Assembly: GCF_038594605.1 (NCBI RefSeq)
Contig: NZ_JBCFZM010000001.1
Span: 1,240,001 to 1,304,000 of the forward strand
Source of the DNA: Alteriqipengyuania bathyomarina_B
GTDB taxonomy: Bacteria > Pseudomonadota > Alphaproteobacteria > Sphingomonadales > Sphingomonadaceae
Direction of reading: 5' to 3'
DNA: 64,000 nt
Positions 1-8,446 of the stretch are shown here, piece after piece (position 1 is the stretch's first letter; every line of letters begins with the position of its first letter). The notes beneath the pieces are model-generated. The model was not told the origin of the DNA. It made no database searches and saw only the letters and a program-made list of their open reading frames with translations. The translations under genes were made by a program, and so were the position numbers.

Positions 1-240
1 GACGAACGAGGTCGAGCCCAATCGCACGACGTGATAGCGCCCGCGATCCTCGGGCGGGGAGCATTGCGGCTCGTCCGCGCGGCAGAAGCGATAGAGCATG
101 TCCTCGCCCATCTCGAGCCGATAGGCGTCGCCCTCGCCCAGCGTGCCCATGTAGACACCCGCAATATCGCGCGGCGCGATTGGCTCCGAACATGCGACCA
201 CCAGTGCCGCGAGGCCGATCGCGAGCGCCGCTTTGGTCAC
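1..240 (-). CDS. Small lipoprotein, 3' end outside the window
   Basis: The first 80 codons read on the minus strand from a GTG that overlaps the stop codon of the upstream DUF418 gene (TAGTGA arrangement). The protein opens with a short lysine-containing n-region, a hydrophobic stretch and a lipobox ending LVVAC, with the cysteine at residue 17. This predicts a signal-peptidase-II lipoprotein. The mature part begins SEPIAPRDIAGVY and includes two further cysteines, near residues 53 and 60. No family was recognised. Translational coupling suggests co-expression with the DUF418 protein. The gene runs off the left edge, so its length and full content are unknown. Confidence 0.6.
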   Translation of the reverse strand, partial: MTKAALAIGLAALVVACSEPIAPRDIAGVYMGTLGEGDAYRLEMGEDMLYRFCRADEPQCSPPEDRGRYHVVRLGSTSFV

Positions 241-1589
241 TATGCCTCGGGCTGACGGCGGATCGGGAACAGCTTGCCGTAAGTCAGGCAGCGCCACAGC
301 CATTCGAGCGGTCCGAAGCGGAAGACAGAGAGCCACGCCTTCGACCATGCCAGCATGATGATCCATGCCACCACCATAACGATATAGAGCTGCGGACGGG
401 TCAGTTCGCCATAGAGGCCGAGCGCGAAGCCATGGAACACGAACAGCATCAGGATCGAAGTCCCGAGATAGTTCGAGAACGCCATGCGTCCCGCGGCGCT
501 CACCCGCGATCCCAGCCAGCCGGTCGCCCGCGGGCCGATCAGCGCCAGCAGCGCGGCGAGGCCGATCACGAAGGGCAAACGGACGAAGGTGCTCGTGCCG
601 ACGAAGCTGAGGAACGTCGCGTAGAAGCTGAGGTCCTGCTCGAGCGTCCACAAGCCGATCGCGAGCGATCCGGCCACGCCGACCGCTACGCCGATGGCAC
701 CCCAGATCGCCTGTTTCTTCGCGCTGATCCGGCCATCGAACAAGCCGAAGCGGTAGAGCGCCATGCCGATCAGGATCAACGGGATCGTCTCGAACCCGAA
801 GATCATGATGTTGGTAAACGGCTCCGACCAATGTTCCGACAGATTATACTGCACCCAGCCGAGGTAGTCGCCCGACTGGATCAGCGGGGTCTCGACCTGC
901 GCCATATCGAGGCCTTGCGTTTTCATCACCTCGAATTGCGCGCGCACCTGCTCGGGGTCCGAGGGGCCGCCGCTTTGCGCGCCCGAAGCCGCCATCGCCT
1001 TCGCCCCGCCGGCTTCCATCACCCAGTAGAAGAAAGTGGACATCGCGGTCATAATCGCCGCACCGACAACGTAGAATGTGATGCCCACTCCGAGCTGCGT
1101 CCTCGGCCGCCACTTTACGAACAGCAGCGAAACCATGCCGCACATCGCGTAAAGCATCAGGATGTCACCGCGCCAGATGAAGAAGAAGTGGATCGCGCCG
1201 AACGCCAGCAGCCATAGCAGCCGCCGGAACTGGAGGCCACGGCCCTGCCCGCGCTCCCAAGCCTTGTCGAGGAACAGGATCATCCCCGCACCGAACAGCA
1301 GCGTGAACAGACCGCGCATCTTGCCGTCGACGAGTACGAATTGCGCGACCCACATCCAGTTGGACGTCTCGCCATGCGGGGTCATGAAGCCCTCGGGCCA
1401 CATATAGGCGATCATCGGCTGCCCGAAGGCGACGATATTGGCCGCGAGGATCCCCATCACCGCGATACCGCGCGTGAAATCGAGGCTCAGCAGGCGATTG
1501 CCGCCGCTCGCCGAGATCGGCGCGGCCTTCGCGGCGGCTTTCTGCGCTACACCCTGGTCAGGCGTGGCCGCCATCGTCGCATCGGTCAT
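240..1589 (-). CDS. DUF418 (YeiB-like) multispanning membrane protein
   Basis: This 449-residue polytopic inner-membrane protein begins, after a poorly conserved Ala-rich N-terminus, with LLSLDFTRGIAVMGIL, the hallmark first segment of DUF418/YeiB proteins. About nine to ten hydrophobic segments follow. The C-terminal part carries the family-typical FRFGPLEWLWRCLTYG ending, which matches the conserved R-x-GP-x-EWLWR signature. Function is not established for the family; transport or envelope-related roles have been suggested. The ATG is preceded by a GGGGGA Shine-Dalgarno sequence about nine bases upstream. It is translationally coupled to a small lipoprotein at its 3' end. Family assignment is confident, role is not. 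Confidence 0.88.
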   Translation of the reverse strand: MTDATMAATPDQGVAQKAAAKAAPISASGGNRLLSLDFTRGIAVMGILAANIVAFGQPMIAYMWPEGFMTPHGETSNWMWVAQFVLVDGKMRGLFTLLFGAGMILFLDKAWERGQGRGLQFRRLLWLLAFGAIHFFFIWRGDILMLYAMCGMVSLLFVKWRPRTQLGVGITFYVVGAAIMTAMSTFFYWVMEAGGAKAMAASGAQSGGPSDPEQVRAQFEVMKTQGLDMAQVETPLIQSGDYLGWVQYNLSEHWSEPFTNIMIFGFETIPLILIGMALYRFGLFDGRISAKKQAIWGAIGVAVGVAGSLAIGLWTLEQDLSFYATFLSFVGTSTFVRLPFVIGLAALLALIGPRATGWLGSRVSAAGRMAFSNYLGTSILMLFVFHGFALGLYGELTRPQLYIVMVVAWIIMLAWSKAWLSVFRFGPLEWLWRCLTYGKLFPIRRQPEA

Positions 1590-1696
1590 GTCGGTTGTCC
1601 CCCTTGAAAGGCGGACATATCATCGGCCCTTGCGCAGGGAAACAGCGTTCGACGGGCGACCTGCGCTAGCCGACGAATTTCGGCTGTGCGTGGGTC

Positions 1697-2947
1697 CTAG
1701 CGGGTGACGAGACAGTCCTGCCCGCTGCGCTTCAGCGAGGCGCAGGCATCCTGCGCGGCTGCGCGGCTCGCATAGCCACCTGCGAGCAGCTTGGTCACCC
1801 GACCTGCGGGTTCGAGCACGCGGGTCGCGCCCGCCAGCTCGGATCGCCCGGAAAGACGCGCCCACAACCGTTCGGCATTGCCGTCGACCGCGAATGCGCC
1901 GAGCTGAACCTTCCACGGGCCGCCCATGGCACGGACTTGCGTGCCCGCGCTGGCGCTTGGCTCCGTACGGGCAACTGCGCGCGGTGCGGGTTGCGGCTGC
2001 GGTGCCGGAGTCCTGCGGACGACCTGCGGCGTGGTCGGCTGCGCCTCCACACGATTGCCGGCATTGCGGGCAGGATCGGGCAGCGAGGTTGAGCGGCTGG
2101 CAAAGGTCGCACCCGCATCGGCTGGGCTTTCGGTGCCCGTCACGCGGCTCGCCTCGGCAATCGCGGATTGCGCGGCGGTAACCGAGGGCGCGACGCGCGT
2201 TTCGCGTACCGGCTGCGGCACACGCGCAGCGCGGGTCGAAGCCAATGCTCCCGCCGCCGTGGACGCCTGTCCGGCATCGTTCGTCGGTCGGGCGGGAGCG
2301 GCAGGGCGCGCGCCAAGATCGGCGGCGGCGAGACGGCTGGACCGGCGCGCATCGGCTTCGCGCTTCAACTGCGGCACGAGGGCCTGTGCCTGCTGGCGCT
2401 GCTCGAGCGGGATATGCGTATCCATCTGCGCCACCGCGCCCGCCGCCTGCGGCAGCCCGGCAGAATTGGCGAGCGTCAGAAGGGCGTAAGCGCGAACCCA
2501 GTCGCGCTGCACCATGTCACCGTTGAAATGAGCAATGCCCAGCAGATATTGCGCGCGCGGATCGCCCCTGTCGGCGGCATCGCGGACATAGGGCATGGCC
2601 TCTTCGCGCCGCCCGTTCTGGAACAGGAGCAGGCCAAGGTTGTCGGCTGCCTTTACATGGCCCTGCGCGGCGGCTTTCGCGTAATAGATCTCGGCCTGGC
2701 GGGTGTTCTGCTCGACCCCGCGCCCGAGACGATAGGCTTGGCCCAGATTGAACTGCGCATCGGCATCGCCCGCGCCCGCAGGCCCGCGCCATTCGGCCAC
2801 AGCGGTGGCATAGTCGCCCTGTTCCCACGCGGCCACACCGGCATTGACGTCGGCAAGCGCAACTCCCGGGATCGCGACAAAAGCGCCGGCGAGGGCAAGT
2901 TTCAGGGCCAGATTGCGGCTCTTGTGCGTGGTCTGTCGCATGGTCAT
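1697..2947 (-). CDS. Sel1-repeat/SPOR-domain periplasmic protein
   Basis: The protein has 416 residues if started at the ATG preceded by GGGGA; an upstream ATG at 2974 lacks a comparable ribosome site. A cleavable signal peptide ends around GVALA|DVNAG. Residues about 25-165 hold Sel1-like TPR units (AQFNLGQAYRLGRGV, AQYLLGIAHFNGDMV). A long low-complexity Pro/Ala/Thr linker follows, and the last 75 residues form a SPOR domain (WKVQLGAFAVDGNAERLW to the C-terminus). SPOR domains bind peptidoglycan stripped of stem peptides, usually at the division septum, so a periplasmic wall or division role is likely. It lies divergent to the ParA operon, which encodes a second SPOR protein. Confidence 0.85.
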   Translation of the reverse strand: MTMRQTTHKSRNLALKLALAGAFVAIPGVALADVNAGVAAWEQGDYATAVAEWRGPAGAGDADAQFNLGQAYRLGRGVEQNTRQAEIYYAKAAAQGHVKAADNLGLLLFQNGRREEAMPYVRDAADRGDPRAQYLLGIAHFNGDMVQRDWVRAYALLTLANSAGLPQAAGAVAQMDTHIPLEQRQQAQALVPQLKREADARRSSRLAAADLGARPAAPARPTNDAGQASTAAGALASTRAARVPQPVRETRVAPSVTAAQSAIAEASRVTGTESPADAGATFASRSTSLPDPARNAGNRVEAQPTTPQVVRRTPAPQPQPAPRAVARTEPSASAGTQVRAMGGPWKVQLGAFAVDGNAERLWARLSGRSELAGATRVLEPAGRVTKLLAGGYASRAAAQDACASLKRSGQDCLVTR

Positions 2948-3277
2948 GGTAATCCCCGTCATAAGCCAGCGCATTGATTCACGATGAGCGCTAGCGTGCG
3001 TTGGTTAACGCCCGATTACCACTAGGGTGCCCACAGCGTCACGATCGGCGCCCGATCCACTGCGCTATCATGGGCCGCATTCGAAGTCCGCCCCCCGACC
3101 CCAAACCGGGCGAGCCGTCGCCCCCTCGCCATGCAGCCATGCAATACCGCCGCAAAGCACGATACCGGCCGCCCGTGTTTAACCCAAAATAAAGGGTATC
3201 CTGCGAAGTCTCGCCACGCATCGGGCCGTTTTCGGTCGCGATACGGGACACTAAGGCTTTACGGGGGGAACCACCCA
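2948..3277. promoter_or_regulatory. Divergent intergenic region between SPOR gene and ParA operon
   Basis: These 330 bases separate two divergent genes and must hold both promoters. The only clearly A+T-rich island is around 3177-3196 (TTTAACCCAAAATAAAGGG), roughly 85-100 bases before the ParA start, and is a plausible promoter core. No convincing operator palindrome or RNA gene was seen. A longer upstream reading of the ParA frame exists but lacks coding character and a ribosome site. Confidence 0.4.
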
Positions 3278-3991
3278 GTGCGAGTTCTGGCATTGGCATC
3301 GCAGAAAGGCGGGTCGGGCAAGACGACGCTATCCGGCCACCTGTCGGTGCAGGCGCAACGCGCGGGCGCAGGCCCCGTCGTGCTCATCGACATCGACCCG
3401 CAAGGTTCGCTCGCCGACTGGTGGAACGAGCGCGAGGCAGACTATCCCGCCTTCGCGCAGACTACCGTTGCGCGCCTTGCCCACGATCTCAATACGCTGC
3501 GCGATCAGGGCTTCAAGCTCGCCGTGATCGATACGCCGCCCGCCATTACGATGGCCATCCAATCCGTCATTTCGGTTGCCGAGCTGATCGTGGTGCCCAC
3601 CCGTCCCAGCCCGCACGACCTGCGCGCAGTGGGCGCCACGGTCGACCTGTGCGAGCGTGCCGGCAAGCCGCTGGTCTTCGTGGTCAACGGCGCAACGCCC
3701 AAGGCGCGGATCACCTCCGAAGCTGCCGTTGCGCTCAGCCAGCACGGAACGGTTGCGCCGGTCACGCTGCATCACCGCACCGATTTCGCCGCGTCGATGA
3801 TCGACGGGCGCACGGTGATGGAGATCGACCAGGATTGCCGATCCTCGGCGGAAGTCACGGCCTTGTGGAATTACATCGCAGACCGGCTGGAAAAGAATTT
3901 CCGCCGGACCGTGTTTTCCGCACCGGGTTCGACAGTCCACATGCCGCATGCCCCGCGACAGGGCGGTTTCGGCCGCCGGATCGCGCAGTAA
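3278..3991 (+). CDS. ParA/MinD-type ATPase, first gene of ParA-RHH-SPOR operon
   Basis: This is a 237-residue deviant-Walker P-loop ATPase. The motif KGGSGKTT sits at residues 10-17, with signature Lys10 and P-loop Lys15. Walker B is LAVIDTPP, and the A'-type motif is VVLIDIDPQGS. The GTG start is chosen because GGGGGGAA lies just upstream and because the P-loop then falls at the expected distance from the N-terminus. Family members dimerise with ATP and position DNA or protein cargo. There is no ParB or parS here; the next gene encodes a ribbon-helix-helix protein, the partner type used by ParA/ParG and ParF/ParG plasmid systems. A chromosomal positioning role is inference. Confidence 0.9.
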   Translation: MRVLALASQKGGSGKTTLSGHLSVQAQRAGAGPVVLIDIDPQGSLADWWNEREADYPAFAQTTVARLAHDLNTLRDQGFKLAVIDTPPAITMAIQSVISVAELIVVPTRPSPHDLRAVGATVDLCERAGKPLVFVVNGATPKARITSEAAVALSQHGTVAPVTLHHRTDFAASMIDGRTVMEIDQDCRSSAEVTALWNYIADRLEKNFRRTVFSAPGSTVHMPHAPRQGGFGRRIAQ

Positions 3992-4006
3992 GGAGGCACG
4001 CGCGCG

Positions 4007-4651
4007 ATGACCGACATGAACTTCGCTTCGCTGTCACCTGCGCTGCTCGCGCGCAAGGGCGGTGCCAAGCCCGCCATGCGCCGCCAGTCGCCGATGGTGA
4101 CGAACGCGGTGACAGGCGCACACCCCTCTCAGCCCGGCATGAGCGAGGCTGCGCTGGAAGATCTCGGCTGGAACGATCTGGGCGAGCCGGACCGGTCGCC
4201 AGCGAAAACCGCGCAATCCGAACCGCAGCACACCGCCCACGCCGCCCCTGCCCAGCATGCGAACGATGTTGGCGACGAGGCGGATGACACCTGCGCAAAG
4301 GACGATTTCGCGCCGCTCGCCAGCCATGCGCAGAGCACCGCAACCGAGCGAGACGAGGTTGCCGAGAACGTCACGCCGATCCGCAAGCCTGCGCCGCGCC
4401 TGCCGCGCTCGCAAACCACGCGCCCGAGCGCCCCGAAAGGCGCGCCGCACACTGCCTCCAGCGGCAAGCGCACCGCCTTTACCCTGCGGCTCGACGCCGA
4501 ACGTCACCTCAAACTGCGCCTCGCCTGCACCCTTGCAGGTCGCAGTGCGCAAGCCCTCGTCACCGAAGCGGTGGACGCCATGTTCGCCACGACACCCGAA
4601 CTCGACGCGCTGGTCGCGCGCGTGCAATCGCGACCCCAACAGGAAGGATGA
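4007..4651 (+). CDS. Ribbon-helix-helix protein partnered with ParA
   Basis: The 214-residue protein has three parts. A conserved-looking N-terminal motif is FASLSPALLARKGGAKPAMR at residues 6-25. A long Ala/Pro/acidic disordered region covers about 26-150. A C-terminal ribbon-helix-helix domain covers about 156-195, with strand TAFTLRLD, helix AERHLKLRLACTLAGR and helix SAQALVTEAVDAMF. RHH dimers bind DNA through the paired strands. The gene starts 15 bases after the ParA stop with AGGAGG in between, and ends four bases before the next gene. By analogy with ParG it could be the centromere or cargo adaptor for the ATPase and an autorepressor. The RHH assignment comes from pattern and predicted structure. 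Confidence 0.75.
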   Translation: MTDMNFASLSPALLARKGGAKPAMRRQSPMVTNAVTGAHPSQPGMSEAALEDLGWNDLGEPDRSPAKTAQSEPQHTAHAAPAQHANDVGDEADDTCAKDDFAPLASHAQSTATERDEVAENVTPIRKPAPRLPRSQTTRPSAPKGAPHTASSGKRTAFTLRLDAERHLKLRLACTLAGRSAQALVTEAVDAMFATTPELDALVARVQSRPQQEG

Positions 4652-4655
4652 TCCG

Positions 4656-6041
4656 ATGATCCGCCCCAACCTCAACAAGGCCCTGCTGGCCGCCACCGCT
4701 ACCGCTGCGCTCGCCCTGACGGGCTGTTCCGCCGGAAGCGCCGGCGGACGCACCGCTTCTGCGTCCAACGCGGCAGCCGCGCGCGCCGACGGCAAGGTCG
4801 ACAAGGCGATTTCGCTGGCCGAACAGGCGGTGCTCGCCGCGCCGCGGGACCCGGCTGCCAAGGCCGAACTGGGATCGTCCTATCTCGCCGCCGGGCGCTT
4901 CGCTTCGGCGCAGCAGGCCTACGACGATGCTCTGGTGCTGGGCGACGTATCTCCGCGCACCGCACTGGGCTTCACGCTCGCGTCGATCGCGCTCGGAGAA
5001 CAGGCAGTGGCGCTCGAGACGCTGGGCGAGTGGCGCGATGCCATGTCGCCAGCCGACCTCGGCCTCGCTTATGCGCTGGCTGGCAACCCGGAAATGGGTG
5101 CGCAGGTGCTCACCAATGCGCTGCGCGGCGGGGAGAACACGCCGACGATGCGCCAGAACCTTGCCTACGCCTACGCGCTGGGTGGCCAATGGGCGGCAGC
5201 GCGGATCATTGCCGCCGAAGATGTGGAGCCAGCCGAGCTGGACAAGCGCATCTCGCAGTGGGCCAGTGTCGCACGTCCGGCAGACTATACCGCGCGGGTC
5301 GCCGCACTGCTCGGCGTCCAACCGCAAGCCGATACCGGGATGCCCACGCAGCTCGCGCTCGACACCGGGCCGACTGCCGATCAGCTGCTTGCGAAGGCCA
5401 GCGCTGCGACCACCGAAACCGCCGCCGCCGCTCAGGCGCCGGTGCCTTCGGGCGAATTGCCGCCGGTCGATCTGCTCGCCGCGAACACTGTGACGCGCGA
5501 GCTCAAGCCGCTCGACACGCCGGTCGGCGCGCGGACTTCCGCACCGACTCCTCCGGCGTCCAGTTTCGCGTCCGCCTTCGTCGCCAACAACGGCACCGTC
5601 GCCTCGCGCGTCGTGAGCGATCCGGTGGTGCAGGCCACGCCGAAACGGGCCGCACCGCGCCCGCAGACCGCCGCAGTCGCGGTGCAGACGCCCAAGCCGG
5701 CAGCCAGGCCGGGCCGCGCAACGCGCAGCGCGAGCACCGACCTTGCCGATGGCTCTTACCTCGCCCAGCTCGGCAGCTATGCCAGCGAAGCCGATGCCAA
5801 GCGCGGCTGGGCCATCTTCGCCAAGCGCTACCCGCAAATCTCGGATCGCGAGCAGGTCATCACCCGCGCCAAGGTGCGTGGCAAGATCTACTACCGCCTC
5901 TCGGCCGGCAATCTCGCCGCGGCGAGCGCCAAATCGCTATGCCAAACGGTCCAGGCGAAGGGTCATGGTTGCATCGCCTGGGAAGAGAGCAAGCCGCTGC
6001 CCGGCACGCTCGATTCCGGACGCCGCGTCGCCAGCCGCTGA
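4656..6041 (+). CDS. TPR and SPOR-domain lipoprotein of ParA operon
   Basis: The protein has 461 residues and starts at an ATG preceded by AGGAAGG. A signal sequence ends in the lipobox ALTGC with Cys near residue 22, so it is lipid-anchored. Residues about 40-210 hold TPR-like helical pairs (KAELGSSYLAAGRFASAQQAY). A Pro/Ala-rich linker follows, and a C-terminal SPOR domain covers about 375-450 (SYLAQLGSYASEADAKRGW). The four-base gap to the RHH gene indicates translational coupling. A cytosolic positioning ATPase co-expressed with an envelope septal-peptidoglycan-binding lipoprotein suggests a cell-cycle or envelope-positioning function. It could alternatively be a Tad/Flp-pilus-like TPR component, but no other pilus genes are nearby. 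Confidence 0.85.
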   Translation: MIRPNLNKALLAATATAALALTGCSAGSAGGRTASASNAAAARADGKVDKAISLAEQAVLAAPRDPAAKAELGSSYLAAGRFASAQQAYDDALVLGDVSPRTALGFTLASIALGEQAVALETLGEWRDAMSPADLGLAYALAGNPEMGAQVLTNALRGGENTPTMRQNLAYAYALGGQWAAARIIAAEDVEPAELDKRISQWASVARPADYTARVAALLGVQPQADTGMPTQLALDTGPTADQLLAKASAATTETAAAAQAPVPSGELPPVDLLAANTVTRELKPLDTPVGARTSAPTPPASSFASAFVANNGTVASRVVSDPVVQATPKRAAPRPQTAAVAVQTPKPAARPGRATRSASTDLADGSYLAQLGSYASEADAKRGWAIFAKRYPQISDREQVITRAKVRGKIYYRLSAGNLAAASAKSLCQTVQAKGHGCIAWEESKPLPGTLDSGRRVASR

Positions 6042-6063
6042 AACCAAGCCTTGAGGCGGGGCG

Positions 6064-7296
6064 TCAGTCGACTTTGACGCCGCCCTTCCAGAGGCCGAGC
6101 ACGCGGCCCTGCATGGGCTGGCCGTCGAATGGCGTGTTGTCGGCGGTCGCGGCCATCTTGCGCCGGTCGACCACCCACGGCTTTTCTGGATCGACGAGGG
6201 CAATATCGCCCTCGAAGCCCTCGCGGATCTCGCCGGCATCGACGCCGAGCAGCCGCGCGGGCGCGCCCGCCAGCAGATCGAACGCACGCGGCAGATCGAT
6301 CACCCCGTCCCTGACCAGCGTCAGAGTGCAGGACAGGAGCGTTTCTGCCCCCGCCATGCCCGGCTCTGCATCGGTGAACGGCAGGCGTTTGTCCTCCGGC
6401 CCGCGCGGATCGTGACCGCTGGCGATCACGTCGATCGTCCCGTCGCCGATCGCCGCGACCACCGCATGGCGGTCATCCTCGCTGCGCAGTGGTAGGGAGA
6501 GCCTGCCGAAGGTGCGGAAGTCGCCGATCGCGAGGTCGGACAGCATGAAATGCGCGGGCGTCACGCCTGCCGTCACCGGCACGCCGCGCGCCTTCGCAGC
6601 GCGCACCAGTTCGAGCGCGCCTTGCGTGGTCAACTGCCGGAAATGAATACGCGCGCCCGCAATCTCGGCCAGCGCGATATCGCGTGCGACCGCCAGCGCT
6701 TCGGCCTGCGCCGGGGCGCTGGGCAGCCCGAGCCGGGTCGCCATCTCGCCTGCGGTTGCGACCGCCTCGCTACCCGCCAGCCCGCCATCCTCGGCATGGG
6801 CGACGACCACCTGATCGAGCATCGCGGCATATTGCAGCACGCGCAGCATCACGCCGCTGTCGGCGATCCACCGGCGCCCCGTCGCGATGCCCCGCGCGCC
6901 CGCCTCGCGCATCAGCGCGACCTCGCCCAGCTGCTCGCCCTCCAGCCCCCGCGTGGCGGCGGCCAGGGGATGAACCCATAGATCGGGCTTGCCGCTCTTG
7001 GCGATGTAATTGACCCGGCTCGGCAGATCGAGCGGGGGGTTCTGGTCGGGCATCAGCGCAGCGCGCGAAATGCCGCCGAAATGGAAGGCGGGCTTGTCGA
7101 TCGCGAAGACGCCCAGATCGACGAGCCCTGGCACGATGAGCTTGCCCTTGGCGTCGATCACCTCGTCGCCATCCTGCCTGGCCTCGTCTCCAACGCCCAC
7201 GATCATGCCCTCGGCGAGGCGGACCGCACCGTCGCGCACGCCATCGGGCGTCACGACCTTGCCATTGGCGATCGCGATGGGCTGCACCTGCTTCAT
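6064..7296 (-). CDS. pyrC: Dihydroorotase-like protein lacking metal ligands (PyrC-type pseudoenzyme)
   Basis: This 410-residue amidohydrolase-fold protein shares the start ATGA with the end of pyrB (four-base overlap; an in-frame ATG six bases upstream is also possible). In active dihydroorotases the N-terminal motif is D-x-H-x-H; here it reads DLGVF at residues 60-64, so both histidines are gone. The later histidine motif reads IHFRQLTT, with Arg where His is expected. The catalytic Asp motif reads IASGHDP instead of ATDHAPH. It is therefore probably catalytically dead. In Pseudomonas-type systems an inactive dihydroorotase homologue is a structural partner required for aspartate transcarbamoylase assembly. 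A true dihydroorotase should exist elsewhere in the genome. Confidence 0.87.
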   Translation of the reverse strand: MKQVQPIAIANGKVVTPDGVRDGAVRLAEGMIVGVGDEARQDGDEVIDAKGKLIVPGLVDLGVFAIDKPAFHFGGISRAALMPDQNPPLDLPSRVNYIAKSGKPDLWVHPLAAATRGLEGEQLGEVALMREAGARGIATGRRWIADSGVMLRVLQYAAMLDQVVVAHAEDGGLAGSEAVATAGEMATRLGLPSAPAQAEALAVARDIALAEIAGARIHFRQLTTQGALELVRAAKARGVPVTAGVTPAHFMLSDLAIGDFRTFGRLSLPLRSEDDRHAVVAAIGDGTIDVIASGHDPRGPEDKRLPFTDAEPGMAGAETLLSCTLTLVRDGVIDLPRAFDLLAGAPARLLGVDAGEIREGFEGDIALVDPEKPWVVDRRKMAATADNTPFDGQPMQGRVLGLWKGGVKVD

Positions 7297-8345
7297 CGCC
7301 ATTGCCCCTGGCCCAGCGGAGCCTCCCAGCCGGGCAGCATGCGCGCGCGCCGCGTCAATACGTCGAGGCACGCCATGCGCACCGCCACGCCCATTTCAAC
7401 CTGCCGCGTGATGATCGACCGGTCGAGCATATCGGCGACATCGCTGTCGATCTCCACCCCCCGATTCATCGGCCCGGGATGCATCACCAGCGCATCGGGC
7501 GCGGCGCGGCGCAAACGCTCCTGCGTCAGCCCGTAGAGGTGATGATATTCGCGCATCGAGGGGATGAACTGCCCGCTCATCCGCTCGGCCTGAAGGCGCA
7601 GCATCATGACCACGTCGCTGCCTTCGAGCGCGGCGTCGAAATCGACGAACGGCCGCGCGCCCATCATCTCGATCCCGGCGGGCATCAGCGCCGGCGGCGC
7701 GCACACGCGCACGCTTGCACCCATCGCCTGGAGGCATAGGATATTGGACCGCGCGACCCGGCTATGCGCGATGTCGCCGCAGATCGTTACCACGAGGCCG
7801 GTGAAATCCTCCGCGCCCTCGCCCCGCTCGTCCAGCGCATGGCGCAGCGCGAGTGTATCGAGCAACGCCTGGGTCGGATGCTCATGGCTGCCATCGCCGG
7901 CGTTTAGCACGGGGCAATCGACCTTGCCGTCGATCAGGTCGACCGCACCGCTGGAGCCATGGCGGATCACGATCGCATCGGCCCGCATCGCGTTCAGCGT
8001 GATCGCGGTGTCGAGCAGCGTCTCGCCCTTCTTCACGCTCGACTGCGCGGCGTGCATGTTGACCACGTCCGCACCCAGCCGCTTGCCCGCGATCTCGAAG
8101 CTGAGCAGCGTGCGCGTGGAATTCTCGAAGAACGCGTTGATGATCGTCATCCCCGCCAGCAGGTCGCAATGCTTGTCCGGCTGACGGTTGAATTCGACCC
8201 ACTGCTCCGCCTCGGCCAGCAGATAGAGGATCTCGTGCCGCTCTAGCTGGGCGATACCGGTCAGGCTGGGATGGGGAAAGGCATTGCCCCCGGCGGGGAA
8301 TCGGCCAGAGCCGGAAGAGGAACCTGCAGAAGCCATCAAAGCCAT
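7293..8345 (-). CDS. pyrB: Aspartate carbamoyltransferase catalytic chain
   Basis: The enzyme condenses carbamoyl phosphate and aspartate to N-carbamoyl-aspartate, the committed step of pyrimidine synthesis. The protein has about 350 residues from the first ATG after a weak ribosome site; a second ATG three codons later is equally possible. Recognisable motifs are the carbamoyl-phosphate loop FFENSTRTLLSFE, the HPTQALLD motif (GDGSHEHPTQALLD) and the C-terminal HPGPMNRGVEI motif. The N-terminus has a short Ser/Gly-rich extension. It overlaps by four bases the dihydroorotase-like pseudoenzyme, the arrangement expected for a dodecameric PyrB-PyrC' complex. It is divergent from sppA. Confidence 0.96.
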   Translation of the reverse strand: MALMASAGSSSGSGRFPAGGNAFPHPSLTGIAQLERHEILYLLAEAEQWVEFNRQPDKHCDLLAGMTIINAFFENSTRTLLSFEIAGKRLGADVVNMHAAQSSVKKGETLLDTAITLNAMRADAIVIRHGSSGAVDLIDGKVDCPVLNAGDGSHEHPTQALLDTLALRHALDERGEGAEDFTGLVVTICGDIAHSRVARSNILCLQAMGASVRVCAPPALMPAGIEMMGARPFVDFDAALEGSDVVMMLRLQAERMSGQFIPSMREYHHLYGLTQERLRRAAPDALVMHPGPMNRGVEIDSDVADMLDRSIITRQVEMGVAVRMACLDVLTRRARMLPGWEAPLGQGQWR

Positions 8346-8446
8346 GCCACTAGTCGAGCCGTATGGGCCGCTCAAGCACATTCGGCTGGCGCGATTCGTT
8401 AACGGCCCTTAGGTATGGCGCGCTAAAAGCGACGGGAATTACGAAT

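Noticed and set aside
3131..3277. Longer N-terminus for the ParA protein
   Set aside because: The additional 49 residues are Arg/His-rich without family similarity, and the GTG with GGGGGGAA upstream fits the known start of ParA proteins.
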